Of a stretch of DNA of 12,091 nt, positions 5,740 to 11,908 are shown in pieces (position 1 is the first letter of the stretch; the number at the start of each line of letters is the position of its first letter). Source of the DNA: Clostridia bacterium. GTDB lineage: Bacteria; Bacillota_A; Clostridia; Oscillospirales; CAG-272. The position numbers and the translations under genes were made by a program. The stretch lies in the NCBI GenBank assembly GCA_017542695.1, contig JAFXWT010000138.1, forward strand, positions 1 to 12,091. The letters are read 5' to 3'. The notes under the pieces are model-generated. The model worked only from the letters and a program-made list of their open reading frames with translations. It did no database searches and was not told the DNA's origin.

Positions 5740-5826
5740 GCGGGTGTGGCGGAACTGGTAGACGCGCAAGATTCAGGTTCTTGTATCAGCAGTGATGTGT
5801 GGGTTCAAGTCCCTTCACCCGCACCA
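5740..5826 (+). tRNA. tRNA-Leu (anticodon CAG)
   Basis: An 87-base class II tRNA. The acceptor strand GCGGGTG (5740-5746) pairs with CACCCGC at the 3' end, followed by discriminator A and encoded CCA (5824-5826). The D-arm is the same GCGGAACTGGTAGACGC as in the other tRNA-Leu. Anticodon stem CAAGA/TCTTG encloses TTCAGGT, giving anticodon CAG at 5774-5776, which reads CTG. A long variable arm and the T-arm GGGTTCAAGTCCC follow. The first 35 bases and the seven bases before it (CATATTC) almost match tRNA-Leu(GAG). Confidence 0.96.
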
Positions 5827-5827
5827 A

Positions 5828-5862
5828 AAACGTCTTGAAAAAGTTACATTTTCAAGACGTTT
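5828..5862 (+). terminator. Hairpin terminator after tRNA-Leu(CAG)
   Basis: A perfect 14-bp stem (5828-5841 with 5849-5862, ending TTTTCAAGACGTTT) with a 7-base loop starts two bases after the tRNA CCA and is followed by ATTTAT. A clear end for the tRNA transcript. Confidence 0.8.
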
Positions 5863-6122
5863 ATTTATATTGGAATTCTCTTGATTTTATAAAATATATG
5901 CTATTTAATCAATGATTTCTCATTGTCTTTACAATGAGATTTTATTAAATAATTATTATAAATATTTGAATGTATGAAACCATAAAATGCAAAGAAAAAG
6001 TGCGTGGAGTTAGCCATTAGCACTTCATATTAAAGTTTCAGCGGCGGGATATCTCCCGCCGATGTGCTTTGCGGCATTTTGCTAACAAAATGTAAACTTT
6101 CTATTAAGGTATGAAAATCATA
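5863..6122. other. Gene-free structured intergenic stretch
   Basis: No convincing gene. Four hairpins are visible. A 9-bp stem (5918-5926 with 5931-5939, loop CTTT) is followed by TTTTATT and is terminator-like. AAGTGC (5998-6003) pairs with GCACTT (6020-6025). A perfect 8-bp GC-rich stem (6042-6049 with 6054-6061, loop TATC) comes next, then CATTTTG (6075-6081) with CAAAATG (6086-6092). The last three sit close together within 95 bases and could form a small structured RNA, but no promoter of their own is obvious. I recognise no RNA family. Confidence 0.45.
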
Positions 6123-6151
6123 TTGACTATGAAAAAGATATGTGCTATAAT
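6123..6151 (+). promoter_or_regulatory. Promoter of the hxlR-gpx cluster
   Basis: TTGACT (6123-6128), exactly 17 bases, TATAAT (6146-6151). Transcription would start near 6158, inside the adjacent inverted repeat. Confidence 0.8.
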
Positions 6152-6174
6152 ACCGATCGAACTCAATCGGTATT
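6149..6174. promoter_or_regulatory. Probable HxlR operator (inverted repeat over the -10 box)
   Basis: AATACCGAT (6149-6157) and ATCGGTATT (6166-6174) form a perfect 9-bp inverted repeat with an 8-base centre. It overlaps the end of the -10 box and the start point, the right place for a repressor, and HxlR proteins bind such dyads as dimers and usually autoregulate. The assignment to this HxlR protein is inferred from position. Confidence 0.6.
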
Positions 6175-6206
6175 GATTTGTGATCATGTTGAAAAGGAGC
6201 AGAAAA

Positions 6207-6593
6207 ATGAGCAGAAACACAGATACGGTCGTCTGTAACGGCTTATGCCCCTGCGTTTCTCCGTGCCCCATCGGCAAGTCGCTGACGGTAATCGGCGGAA
6301 AATGGAAAATGCGGATCATCTGCACCCTTTACGTTGACGGGACACAGCGTTACAACGATCTCGTACGAAAAACTTCAGGCGTGACAAACGCGATGCTGTC
6401 TTCTTCTCTCAAGGAACTTGAAGCGGACGGCATTATAACACGCCGGCAGTATGAAGAGATACCTCCGAGAGTGGAGTATTCCCTTACGGATCGCGGACGC
6501 GAGCTGTGGCCGATCCTGCATCGGCTTGCTCACTGGGCGACGGGCGAAGAATACGACGGAGACGACCTTAAAACAGAAGGAGGTTTACAATGA
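6207..6593 (+). CDS. HxlR-family winged-helix regulator with four N-terminal cysteines
   Basis: A 128-residue DNA-binding protein of the HxlR family (relatives such as YodB and HypR sense electrophiles or disulfide stress through a cysteine). The family core is complete: CPIGKSLTVIGGKWKMRIIC (20-39), RYNDLVRKTSGVTNAMLSSS (48-67) as recognition region, LEADGIITRRQYEEIPPRVE (71-90) as wing and YSLTDRGREL. The N-terminus has Cys10, Cys14, Cys16 and Cys20, where most relatives have only the Cys of C-P, and there is a further Cys39. This suggests thiol switching or metal binding. The start at 6207 is chosen for AAGGAG 7 bases upstream; an in-frame GTG/ATG extension to 6180 would put the ribosome site inside the gene. 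Its stop overlaps the gpx start (ATGA), so the two are translationally coupled. Confidence 0.9.
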   Translation: MSRNTDTVVCNGLCPCVSPCPIGKSLTVIGGKWKMRIICTLYVDGTQRYNDLVRKTSGVTNAMLSSSLKELEADGIITRRQYEEIPPRVEYSLTDRGRELWPILHRLAHWATGEEYDGDDLKTEGGLQ

Positions 6594-7054
6594 ATATCTA
6601 TGATTTCACCGTTACTGACAATAGCGGGAACGCAGTATCGCTCAAACGATATGAAGGCAATGTACTGCTGATCGTAAATACGGCAACGCGCTGCGGACTG
6701 ACGCCTCAGTACGAAGGACTTGAAGCATTATACGAAAAATACAGGGATCGTGGCTTTGAAATCCTTGATTTTCCCTGCAATCAATTTGCTTTCCAGGCGC
6801 CCGGCAGCGCGGAAAAGATCGATTCTTTCTGCAAGCTGAAATATGATACGAAATTTCCGCGCTTTGCCAAGATCAAGGTCAACGGCAAGGACGCCGATCC
6901 TTTGTACGTCTATCTGAAAGAACAAAAGCCCGGAAGGATCGGCTGGAATTTTGCAAAATTCCTCGTTGACCGAAAAGGCGAAGTCATCGCCCGGTTTGCC
7001 CCCGCCGAAAAGCCCGAAACGCTCGAATCGGCGATAGAAGATGCGCTTCGATAA
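6590..7054 (+). CDS. Glutathione peroxidase family protein (probably thioredoxin-type thiol peroxidase)
   Basis: A 154-residue cytoplasmic peroxidase reducing H2O2 and organic hydroperoxides. The active-site tetrad is visible: Cys35 in NTATRCGLTPQY, Gln65 in FPCNQF, Trp119 and Asn120 in IGWNFAKFLVDRKG. A second cysteine, Cys81 in IDSFCKLKY, lies where the resolving Cys of two-cysteine, thioredoxin-dependent members sits (compare Cys36/Cys82 of yeast Gpx3). The electron donor is therefore more likely thioredoxin or the glutaredoxin-like protein of this cluster than glutathione. The peroxidatic residue is cysteine, not selenocysteine. Length is normal for bacteria. GGAGG lies 7 bases upstream; the gene overlaps hxlR by four bases and precedes the nitroreductase gene by 29. 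Confidence 0.94.
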   Translation: MNIYDFTVTDNSGNAVSLKRYEGNVLLIVNTATRCGLTPQYEGLEALYEKYRDRGFEILDFPCNQFAFQAPGSAEKIDSFCKLKYDTKFPRFAKIKVNGKDADPLYVYLKEQKPGRIGWNFAKFLVDRKGEVIARFAPAEKPETLESAIEDALR

Positions 7055-7083
7055 CAGATGGTTTTTATAGAAAGGAACAGCAT

Positions 7084-7896
7084 ATGACCATACTCGATAC
7101 CATAAAAAACAGAAGAAGCGTCCGTACTTTTGAAGGGATCGCCCTGCGGTCTGATGATGCGCAAAAAATCATCGGGTTTGCCGAAAAAGTCGAGAATCCG
7201 TACGATATACCGATCGAATGGAAGTTGCTTGACGCAAAAAAGCACGGGCTTTCAAGCCCGGTGATCGTCGGTACTGATACGTATATCGCCGGGAAAATGC
7301 GCCGCGTTCCTCACGCGGAGGAGGCTTTCGGTTACACGTTTGAAAAGGTCGTTCTGTTTGCCGAGAATATCGGCGTCGGCACGACCTGGATCGCCGGCAC
7401 GATGAACAGAGAGGCGTTTGAAAAGGCGATGGCGACGTCGGACGGCGAGGTCATGCCCTGCGTCAGCCCGCTGGGTTATCCAGCGCAGAAAATGTCCCTG
7501 CGTGAAAGCATGATGCGCAAGGGGATCAAAGCGGACAGCCGCCTTTCTTTCTGTGAGGTGTTCTTCGACGGCTCCTTTGAAAAACCACTGACAGAAGAGG
7601 CGGCCGGAAAACTCGTCGGCGCGTTTGAAGCGGTGCGCCTCGCTCCCTCCGCCGTGAACAAGCAGCCGTGGCGCATCGTTTTGTGCGGCGGCAAGGCGCA
7701 TTTCTACGAAAAACGAAGCCGCGGATTCGACGACGGCGAATGGGATATCCAAAAGATAGATATGGGTATCGCGTTGTCCCACTTTGAACTTGCCCTGAAC
7801 GAACTCGGACTGAACGCCGGATTTGAAATATCCGATCCGGGGATCGTCGTAGAAGACGATACCGTTTATATCGCCTCATATAAGATCGGCGGGTAA
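7084..7896 (+). CDS. Nitroreductase family protein, two-lobed (TM1586-like)
   Basis: A 270-residue flavoprotein-type oxidoreductase, probably FMN dependent. It starts with the family signature ILDTIKNRRSVRTFEG (3-18). A first lobe contains the middle helices VVLFAENIGVGTTWIAGTM (89-107), and a second contains RLAPSAVNKQPWRIVLCGG (185-203) and IDMGIALSHFELALNELGL (225-243). In ordinary nitroreductases the SVR and SAxNxQPWR motifs belong to one ~200-residue domain. Here the spacing is wider, as in the single-chain pseudo-dimer members (TM1586 type), so one chain may form the whole fold. The physiological substrate is unknown; quinones or nitro compounds would suit a HxlR-controlled stress set. 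GAAAGGA precedes the ATG. A 162-base gap with a terminator-like hairpin follows. Confidence 0.86.
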   Translation: MTILDTIKNRRSVRTFEGIALRSDDAQKIIGFAEKVENPYDIPIEWKLLDAKKHGLSSPVIVGTDTYIAGKMRRVPHAEEAFGYTFEKVVLFAENIGVGTTWIAGTMNREAFEKAMATSDGEVMPCVSPLGYPAQKMSLRESMMRKGIKADSRLSFCEVFFDGSFEKPLTEEAAGKLVGAFEAVRLAPSAVNKQPWRIVLCGGKAHFYEKRSRGFDDGEWDIQKIDMGIALSHFELALNELGLNAGFEISDPGIVVEDDTVYIASYKIGG

Positions 7897-7900
7897 GGGA

Positions 7901-7931
7901 CGGATGACATAACTTTTCCATCCGGATTTTT
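7901..7931 (+). terminator. Weak terminator-like hairpin after the nitroreductase gene
   Basis: CGGATG (7901-7906) pairs with CATCCG (7919-7924) across a 12-base loop, followed by GA and five T (7927-7931). The stem is only 6 bp, so termination may be partial. It may separate hxlR-gpx-nitroreductase from the downstream module or reduce its expression. Confidence 0.45.
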
Positions 7932-8058
7932 ACGCGATCACGTTATCTGATACCGATCGACGAAAAGAATTTTTACGCCGGTATGGCGCGCGCAAAAGTC
8001 TGCACGGACACGGTAAAAAATTGCTGAAAAAATAAATAAACGACATAAAGGAGTTATT

Positions 8059-8472
8059 ATGAAAATTGCAATCAGGTATTTTACAAAATCAAAAAAAGGC
8101 AACACAAAAAAACTCGCCGACGCGGTTTCGGCGGCGCTCGGGATCGAAGCGTGCGACGTTTCCTGTGATCTTTCGGAGAAGGTCGACAGACTGTTTCTGA
8201 TCAACGCTATGTACGCCGCCAATATCGACCGCGAGGTCGCGCTCTTCCTTGAGCGCAACCGCGACAAGATCGGCGAGGTCGTCAATATGAACACCTCCGC
8301 CTCCGGAGCGTCCACGCTGAAAGTAGTCAAAAAGACAGCCGACGCGCTCGGTATCCCGGTGAGCGAAAAAGAGTTCCACTGCGCGGCTTCCTGGATCTTT
8401 ATAAACAAAGGACTGCCTACCGAAGATGATTTCAAGCGCGCGGGCGAGTTTGCCGCGAGACTTGCGGAATAA
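8059..8472 (+). CDS. Short flavodoxin-like protein
   Basis: A 137-residue protein with a flavodoxin-type phosphate loop at the N-terminus: IAIRYFTKSKKGNTKKLADAV (3-23), where the Ser/Lys/Gly/Asn/Thr turn would hold FMN phosphate. The core continues with LFLINAMYAANID (45-57), VVNMNTSASGAS (74-85) and a terminal segment EKEFHCAASWIFINKGLPTEDDF, consistent with a short-chain flavodoxin/NADPH-FMN reductase-like fold. The usual hydrophobic second strand is abbreviated. A role as electron donor to the radical SAM enzyme encoded 16 bases downstream is plausible, because radical SAM clusters are reduced by flavodoxin in known systems; this is inference. AAAGGAG precedes the ATG by 7 bases. Confidence 0.8.
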   Translation: MKIAIRYFTKSKKGNTKKLADAVSAALGIEACDVSCDLSEKVDRLFLINAMYAANIDREVALFLERNRDKIGEVVNMNTSASGASTLKVVKKTADALGIPVSEKEFHCAASWIFINKGLPTEDDFKRAGEFAARLAE

Positions 8473-8488
8473 TACCGGAGGTCACGGG

Positions 8489-9595
8489 ATGAACGAGCCG
8501 TTTGATATTCAGGAATATATGACAAAGGGCGTGGAACGCGTGGTATCCGAGGCGTTGAAGGCAACTTTGAAAGACCCGCGCGAGAGCGCGTTTATGCTGA
8601 AATTCGCCGCCGCGAGCCGAGCGGCGTCCAAAAAGAGAAAGAGAGCGGAAGAAAAGGGTGAGCATATCCCGCCTTTTCTGATCGCAAGCATCACGAGTAA
8701 GTGCAATCTGCATTGCGCCGGATGCTACTCCCGCTGTAACCACGCGACGCTCGACAGCGAGCCGGTCTCTCAGCTCACAAGCGACGAGTGGCTCCGCGTC
8801 TTCAACGAGGCGGATGAGCTCGGTGTCAGCTTTATACTGCTTGCCGGCGGCGAGCCGATGCTCCGTCGTGATATAATCGAAGCGGCGGCGAAGAAGCAGA
8901 ACATCCTGTTTCCGATCTTCACAAACGGCACCTATATGGATGAAAAATACTTCGCGCTGTTCGATAAAAGCCGCAATCTTCTGCCGGTCATGAGCATCGA
9001 GGGCGAAAAGGAAATCACGGACGCCCGCCGCGGCGACGGGATCTACGACAGACTGATCGCCAATATGGATGAGCTTCACAAAAGGGGTCTTATCTTCGGC
9101 GCGTCTGTCACGGTAACAACGGAAAATGTCCGCGAGGTAACGTCGGACGACTTTCTGCATAAGCTGTCTGATCGCGGCTGCAAAGCGGTGATTTTCGTGG
9201 AGTTCGTTCCCGTGACGGACGACAGCCGCGAGCTTGCGCCGGGCGACGAAGAACGCGAATACCTGCGGCGAAATATCGAAAGACTCAGAAACGAACGGTC
9301 GGAAATGGTGTACATATCCTTCCCGGGTGACGAAAAAAGCTCCGGCGGATGCGTCGCCGCCGGAAGAGGATTCTTCCATATCAATTCCCACGGCGGCGCC
9401 GAGCCGTGTCCGTTCTCGCCTTATTCCGACGTGAATGTGCGGAATACGTCTCTTCGTGAGGCGATGCGCTCTCCGCTTTTCACGGCGCTCCGTGACGGCG
9501 GTATTCTCAACGACGACCACGAGGGCGGATGCGTGCTTTACGAAAAACGCGAGCTTGTTGAGAAACTGCTTGCGAATTCCGAAAAGCAGGCGTGA
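8489..9595 (+). CDS. Radical SAM protein with C-terminal SPASM-like cysteine region
   Basis: A 368-residue radical SAM enzyme. The cluster-binding motif is SKCNLHCAGCYSRCNH with Cys72, Cys76, Cys79 (and an extra Cys83). The SAM-binding GGEP is at 120-123 and TNGTYM at 145-150. The C-terminal part has GGCVAAGRGFFHINSHGGAE followed by PCPF and HEGGCVLYEK, giving Cys288, Cys307 and Cys348, as in auxiliary-cluster (SPASM/twitch-like) enzymes. Residues 1-60 form a helical N-terminal extension with KDPRESAFMLKFAAASRAAS, a recurrent feature of this clostridial subfamily as I recall it. The reaction is not known; SPASM members modify peptides or proteins. The start at 8489 is preferred because of GGAGG 8 bases upstream, and it leaves a 16-base gap after the flavodoxin gene. 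Confidence 0.9.
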   Translation: MNEPFDIQEYMTKGVERVVSEALKATLKDPRESAFMLKFAAASRAASKKRKRAEEKGEHIPPFLIASITSKCNLHCAGCYSRCNHATLDSEPVSQLTSDEWLRVFNEADELGVSFILLAGGEPMLRRDIIEAAAKKQNILFPIFTNGTYMDEKYFALFDKSRNLLPVMSIEGEKEITDARRGDGIYDRLIANMDELHKRGLIFGASVTVTTENVREVTSDDFLHKLSDRGCKAVIFVEFVPVTDDSRELAPGDEEREYLRRNIERLRNERSEMVYISFPGDEKSSGGCVAAGRGFFHINSHGGAEPCPFSPYSDVNVRNTSLREAMRSPLFTALRDGGILNDDHEGGCVLYEKRELVEKLLANSEKQA

Positions 9596-9674
9596 TCCGA
9601 AATGATTTGAATCAACCGGAACCGCGCTGCGTTAAGCGGCGGTAAAAAACATTATTATACGGAGGAAAACACAA

Positions 9675-9890
9675 ATGGTACAGATAACAAAAGAAACGAG
9701 GATCGGTGAATTGCTCGACATCAATATCGACGCGGCGGCTCCCGTCCTGCTCGGAATCGGGATGCATTGCCTCGGCTGTCCGGCTTCCCAAATGGAAACG
9801 ATCGAGGAAGCGGCGGCGGTCCACGGCGTCGACGCGGACGAACTGGTGAGAGCGCTGAACGAAAAACTTGCGGAGGTTTCCGCAAAATAA
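9675..9890 (+). CDS. DUF1858 domain protein (CxxC)
   Basis: A 71-residue protein that is almost entirely a DUF1858 domain: ITKETRIGELLDINIDAAAP (4-23), LGIGMHCLGCPASQMETIEE (26-45) with Cys32-x-x-Cys35, AAAVHGVDADELVRALNEKL (46-65). DUF1858 domains are found alone or fused to hybrid-cluster and other redox proteins; their role is unestablished, but the conserved CxxC suggests thiol exchange or cluster/metal/sulfur handling. A GGAGG site lies 9 bases before the ATG. The 79-base gap to the radical SAM gene holds no clear promoter or terminator, so co-transcription is likely; the protein is a candidate substrate or partner of that enzyme. Confidence 0.92.
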   Translation: MVQITKETRIGELLDINIDAAAPVLLGIGMHCLGCPASQMETIEEAAAVHGVDADELVRALNEKLAEVSAK

Positions 9891-9928
9891 CAGAGCATCA
9901 TCGGATGCTTGGATAGGAACCAAAACAT

Positions 9929-11389
9929 ATGTTGAATTTCGAACCGTTTTCTCTGTCCGCGCTTAAAAAATCGCTGAAATACATAAAAATGAGCCCATCG
10001 CGCTGCAGCGATCTTTCAGCCGTATATATGTATATGTGGCACGATGGCGCCGATATCAGGTTCTGCGTCTGGAACGACACCTTCACCGTCCGTCAGATCA
10101 TCGGTGAACAGTGTGCGTTCAGCTATCCGATCGGTGCGGACCCCGACGGGATGATCGAAAAAATGAAAGAATACGTGTATGAGAATCATCTTCCGCTTCG
10201 CTTTTTTGCGGTGGATGAGGAAACGCTTGAGAAGATACGCGCCGATAAACGTCTGTGGCCCGCCATGTGGGCGTACGACCGAAAATGGAGCGACTACGTT
10301 TACTCATTTGAAGAGGCGACGGATTTTCACGGTAAGAAATACAGCGGTCAACGCAACCACATCAACAAATTCAAAAAGCTTTACGGCGATCCCGATATCC
10401 GTTTCCTTACCCCTGACGACAAAGAAAGCGTTGAAACCATGCTCCGTGAATATAAAGCGGAGCACCCGGACGCAAATAAGCTCGAGCGGCTTGAGATCGA
10501 ACGGACAAAAGAACTCTATGACGTTTGCGGCGAACTCGATCTGTACGCGGCGGGTCTGTTCATAGACGGGAAGCTTGCGGCTTTCAGTATAGGAGAAGTT
10601 GTCGGAGACGCTCTGATCATCCACGTGGAGAAAGCTCTTTTGCGCTATGAGGGGATCTATCCTACGATTTATTCCGGATTTGTGCGCTTGATATCGGAAC
10701 GTTTTGACCGTTCACTCACATACGTAAACCGCGAGGACGACTCCGGCGACCCGGGGCTTCGCACGTCAAAAACGCAGTATCACCCGGTTTTTATGGCGCA
10801 TAAATACCTCGTTCACACATTCTCGCCGGCGGCGAAGCTCGTGGGAATACCCCCGTTTTCATCCGGCGGAGTTGTGCTTACCGGGATAAAAGAGCGTGAT
10901 AAACAGGCGTATCTTGAATTGAATACGGATATCGAAAACAACCGCTATTGGGGCTACGATTACCGGGAGGACGTAAATATAACGGCGCAGCCCGACGAAA
11001 ACACATTTTACGATTCCGTTATGTACGATATGCAGTCCGGCGATTCAATCAATTTTGCCATTCGCCTGTCAGAAGACGGAGAACTTATCGGCGAAGCGGT
11101 ACTGTGGAACTTCACCTCCGACGGCACCGCAGAACTCGGCTGTCGTATTCTGCCGGAATATCAAGGCAACGGCTACGGCAAAGCCGCGTTCAAGTCGGCG
11201 GCTGAATTTGCGTCGCGCGTCCTCTGTCTGAAGGTATGGGCGCGCTGTTATCGTGAAAACACGCCTTCCTGTCGGATGATCGTCGCCGACGGCTTTACGC
11301 CACTTTACGAGGACGAGAAATTCTGCTATTTTGGAGACTGCGGGAGCGTAAACACGGAGCGCGTGTTCTGCGGCGCTTTGCACGGATGA
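9929..11389 (+). CDS. DUF2156 - GNAT fusion acyltransferase
   Basis: A 486-residue protein with two acyltransferase-type halves. Residues ~1-300 form a DUF2156 domain (related to the C-terminal domain of MprF-type aminoacyl-phosphatidylglycerol synthases): FEPFSLSALKKSLKYIK, SAVYMYMWHD, KKYSGQRNHINKFKKLY, ELDLYAAGLFIDGKLAAFSI and VNREDDSGDPGLRTSK near residue 266. Residues ~312-480 are a RimJ/RimL-like GNAT domain: GVVLTGIKERDKQAYLEL, FAIRLSEDGELIGEAVL, the acetyl-CoA loop LPEYQGNGYGKAA (about 408-420) and ENTPSCRMIVADGF. No transmembrane helix is present, so it acts in the cytoplasm. Substrate unknown; aminoacyl-tRNA or acyl-CoA dependent modification of lipid, peptide or protein are options. 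The ribosome site is weak (TAGGAACC). It lies 38 bases after the DUF1858 gene and 19 before the glutaredoxin-like gene. Confidence 0.87.
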   Translation: MLNFEPFSLSALKKSLKYIKMSPSRCSDLSAVYMYMWHDGADIRFCVWNDTFTVRQIIGEQCAFSYPIGADPDGMIEKMKEYVYENHLPLRFFAVDEETLEKIRADKRLWPAMWAYDRKWSDYVYSFEEATDFHGKKYSGQRNHINKFKKLYGDPDIRFLTPDDKESVETMLREYKAEHPDANKLERLEIERTKELYDVCGELDLYAAGLFIDGKLAAFSIGEVVGDALIIHVEKALLRYEGIYPTIYSGFVRLISERFDRSLTYVNREDDSGDPGLRTSKTQYHPVFMAHKYLVHTFSPAAKLVGIPPFSSGGVVLTGIKERDKQAYLELNTDIENNRYWGYDYREDVNITAQPDENTFYDSVMYDMQSGDSINFAIRLSEDGELIGEAVLWNFTSDGTAELGCRILPEYQGNGYGKAAFKSAAEFASRVLCLKVWARCYRENTPSCRMIVADGFTPLYEDEKFCYFGDCGSVNTERVFCGALHG

Positions 11390-11408
11390 TAATGCGGAGA
11401 AAATGAAA

Positions 11409-11726
11409 ATGAAAGAATTAAAAATATTCTACCTTGAGAATTGCCCATATTGCCGCAAGGCGAAGGATGCTTTGAATGAGCTGATAACCGAAAATCCCGA
11501 TTATGAAAAAGTGAATATAGAGTGGATCGAGGAGACGCGCTCCCCGGAGCTTGCGGACAGTTACGATTATTACCGAGTCCCAAGCATCTTTTACGGTGAT
11601 GAAAAGCTGTATGAATGCAAGCCGGGTGATGATTACGACGAAATACGTAGGCAGGTTGAGATAGCTGTGAAAACAGCGGCCTCAAAGACCGCCGCGCTTG
11701 CCCGACAGACCGGAACGGGAGGATAA
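11409..11726 (+). CDS. Glutaredoxin-like protein (CPYC)
   Basis: A 105-residue thioredoxin-fold oxidoreductase. The active site is LENCPYCRKAKDAL with Cys12 and Cys15, the classical glutaredoxin C-P-Y-C. The expected cis-proline is in YRVPSIFYGDEKLYEC (Pro58), with one more cysteine at 70; the terminal part is a helix (EIRRQVEIAVKTAASK) and a flexible Gly/Thr tail. Likely reduces disulfides of neighbours such as the peroxidase, DUF1858 protein or HxlR regulator (inference). ATG at 11409 is chosen because GGAGA (11396-11400) is 8 bases upstream; an ATG at 11403 is in frame but only 2 bases from that site. Confidence 0.88.
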   Translation: MKELKIFYLENCPYCRKAKDALNELITENPDYEKVNIEWIEETRSPELADSYDYYRVPSIFYGDEKLYECKPGDDYDEIRRQVEIAVKTAASKTAALARQTGTGG

Positions 11727-11731
11727 ATCAT

Positions 11732-11833
11732 ATGGATATTCCTTTCAAAAGCAGGGCTTCCTCGATAACACGGCATCAAAAAGCTCATGACAAAGCGCGC
11801 GGCATGAACGGTATCGGAATGAATACGATCTGA
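11732..11833 (+). CDS. Possible 33-residue small protein at the end of the cluster
   Basis: An ATG 5 bases after the glutaredoxin-like stop is preceded by a strong site (GGGAGGA, about 9 bases upstream), and the frame runs 33 codons to TGA. The product begins MDIPFKSRASSITRHQKA and ends GMNGIGMNTI; it is basic, lacks cysteine, signal or membrane segment, and matches no family I know. The ribosome site is among the best in the window, which argues for translation. It could equally be the remaining 5' end of a truncated gene. A terminator follows 42 bases later. Confidence 0.45.
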   Translation: MDIPFKSRASSITRHQKAHDKARGMNGIGMNTI

Positions 11834-11874
11834 AAAGTGCATGCGGTTATCATATATGCTTTATGGTAAATAAC

Positions 11875-11908
11875 AATCCACCCGCGTAACGGGTGGATTT
11901 TCCTTTTC
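11875..11908 (+). terminator. Intrinsic terminator closing the redox cluster
   Basis: AATCCACCCG (11875-11884) pairs perfectly with CGGGTGGATT (11890-11899) over a 5-base loop (CGTAA), followed by TTTTCCTTTT. It is the strongest terminator downstream of hxlR and marks the end of the cluster. Confidence 0.88.

Noticed and set aside
5987..6013. Eight-codon leader peptide (ATG to TAG)
   Set aside because: No ribosome site and no coupled downstream gene; probably chance within a structured stretch.
6590..7054. Selenocysteine in the peroxidase
   Set aside because: The peroxidatic position is an ordinary Cys codon (TGC) and the frame has no internal TGA.
7252..7782. 176-codon minus-strand frame inside the nitroreductase gene
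   Set aside because: Shadow of the nitroreductase frame; no ribosome site and no recognisable motif.
8432..9520. 362-codon minus-strand open frame across the radical SAM gene
   Set aside because: The plus-strand frame has clear radical SAM motifs and a ribosome site; the minus frame has only composition-driven openness.
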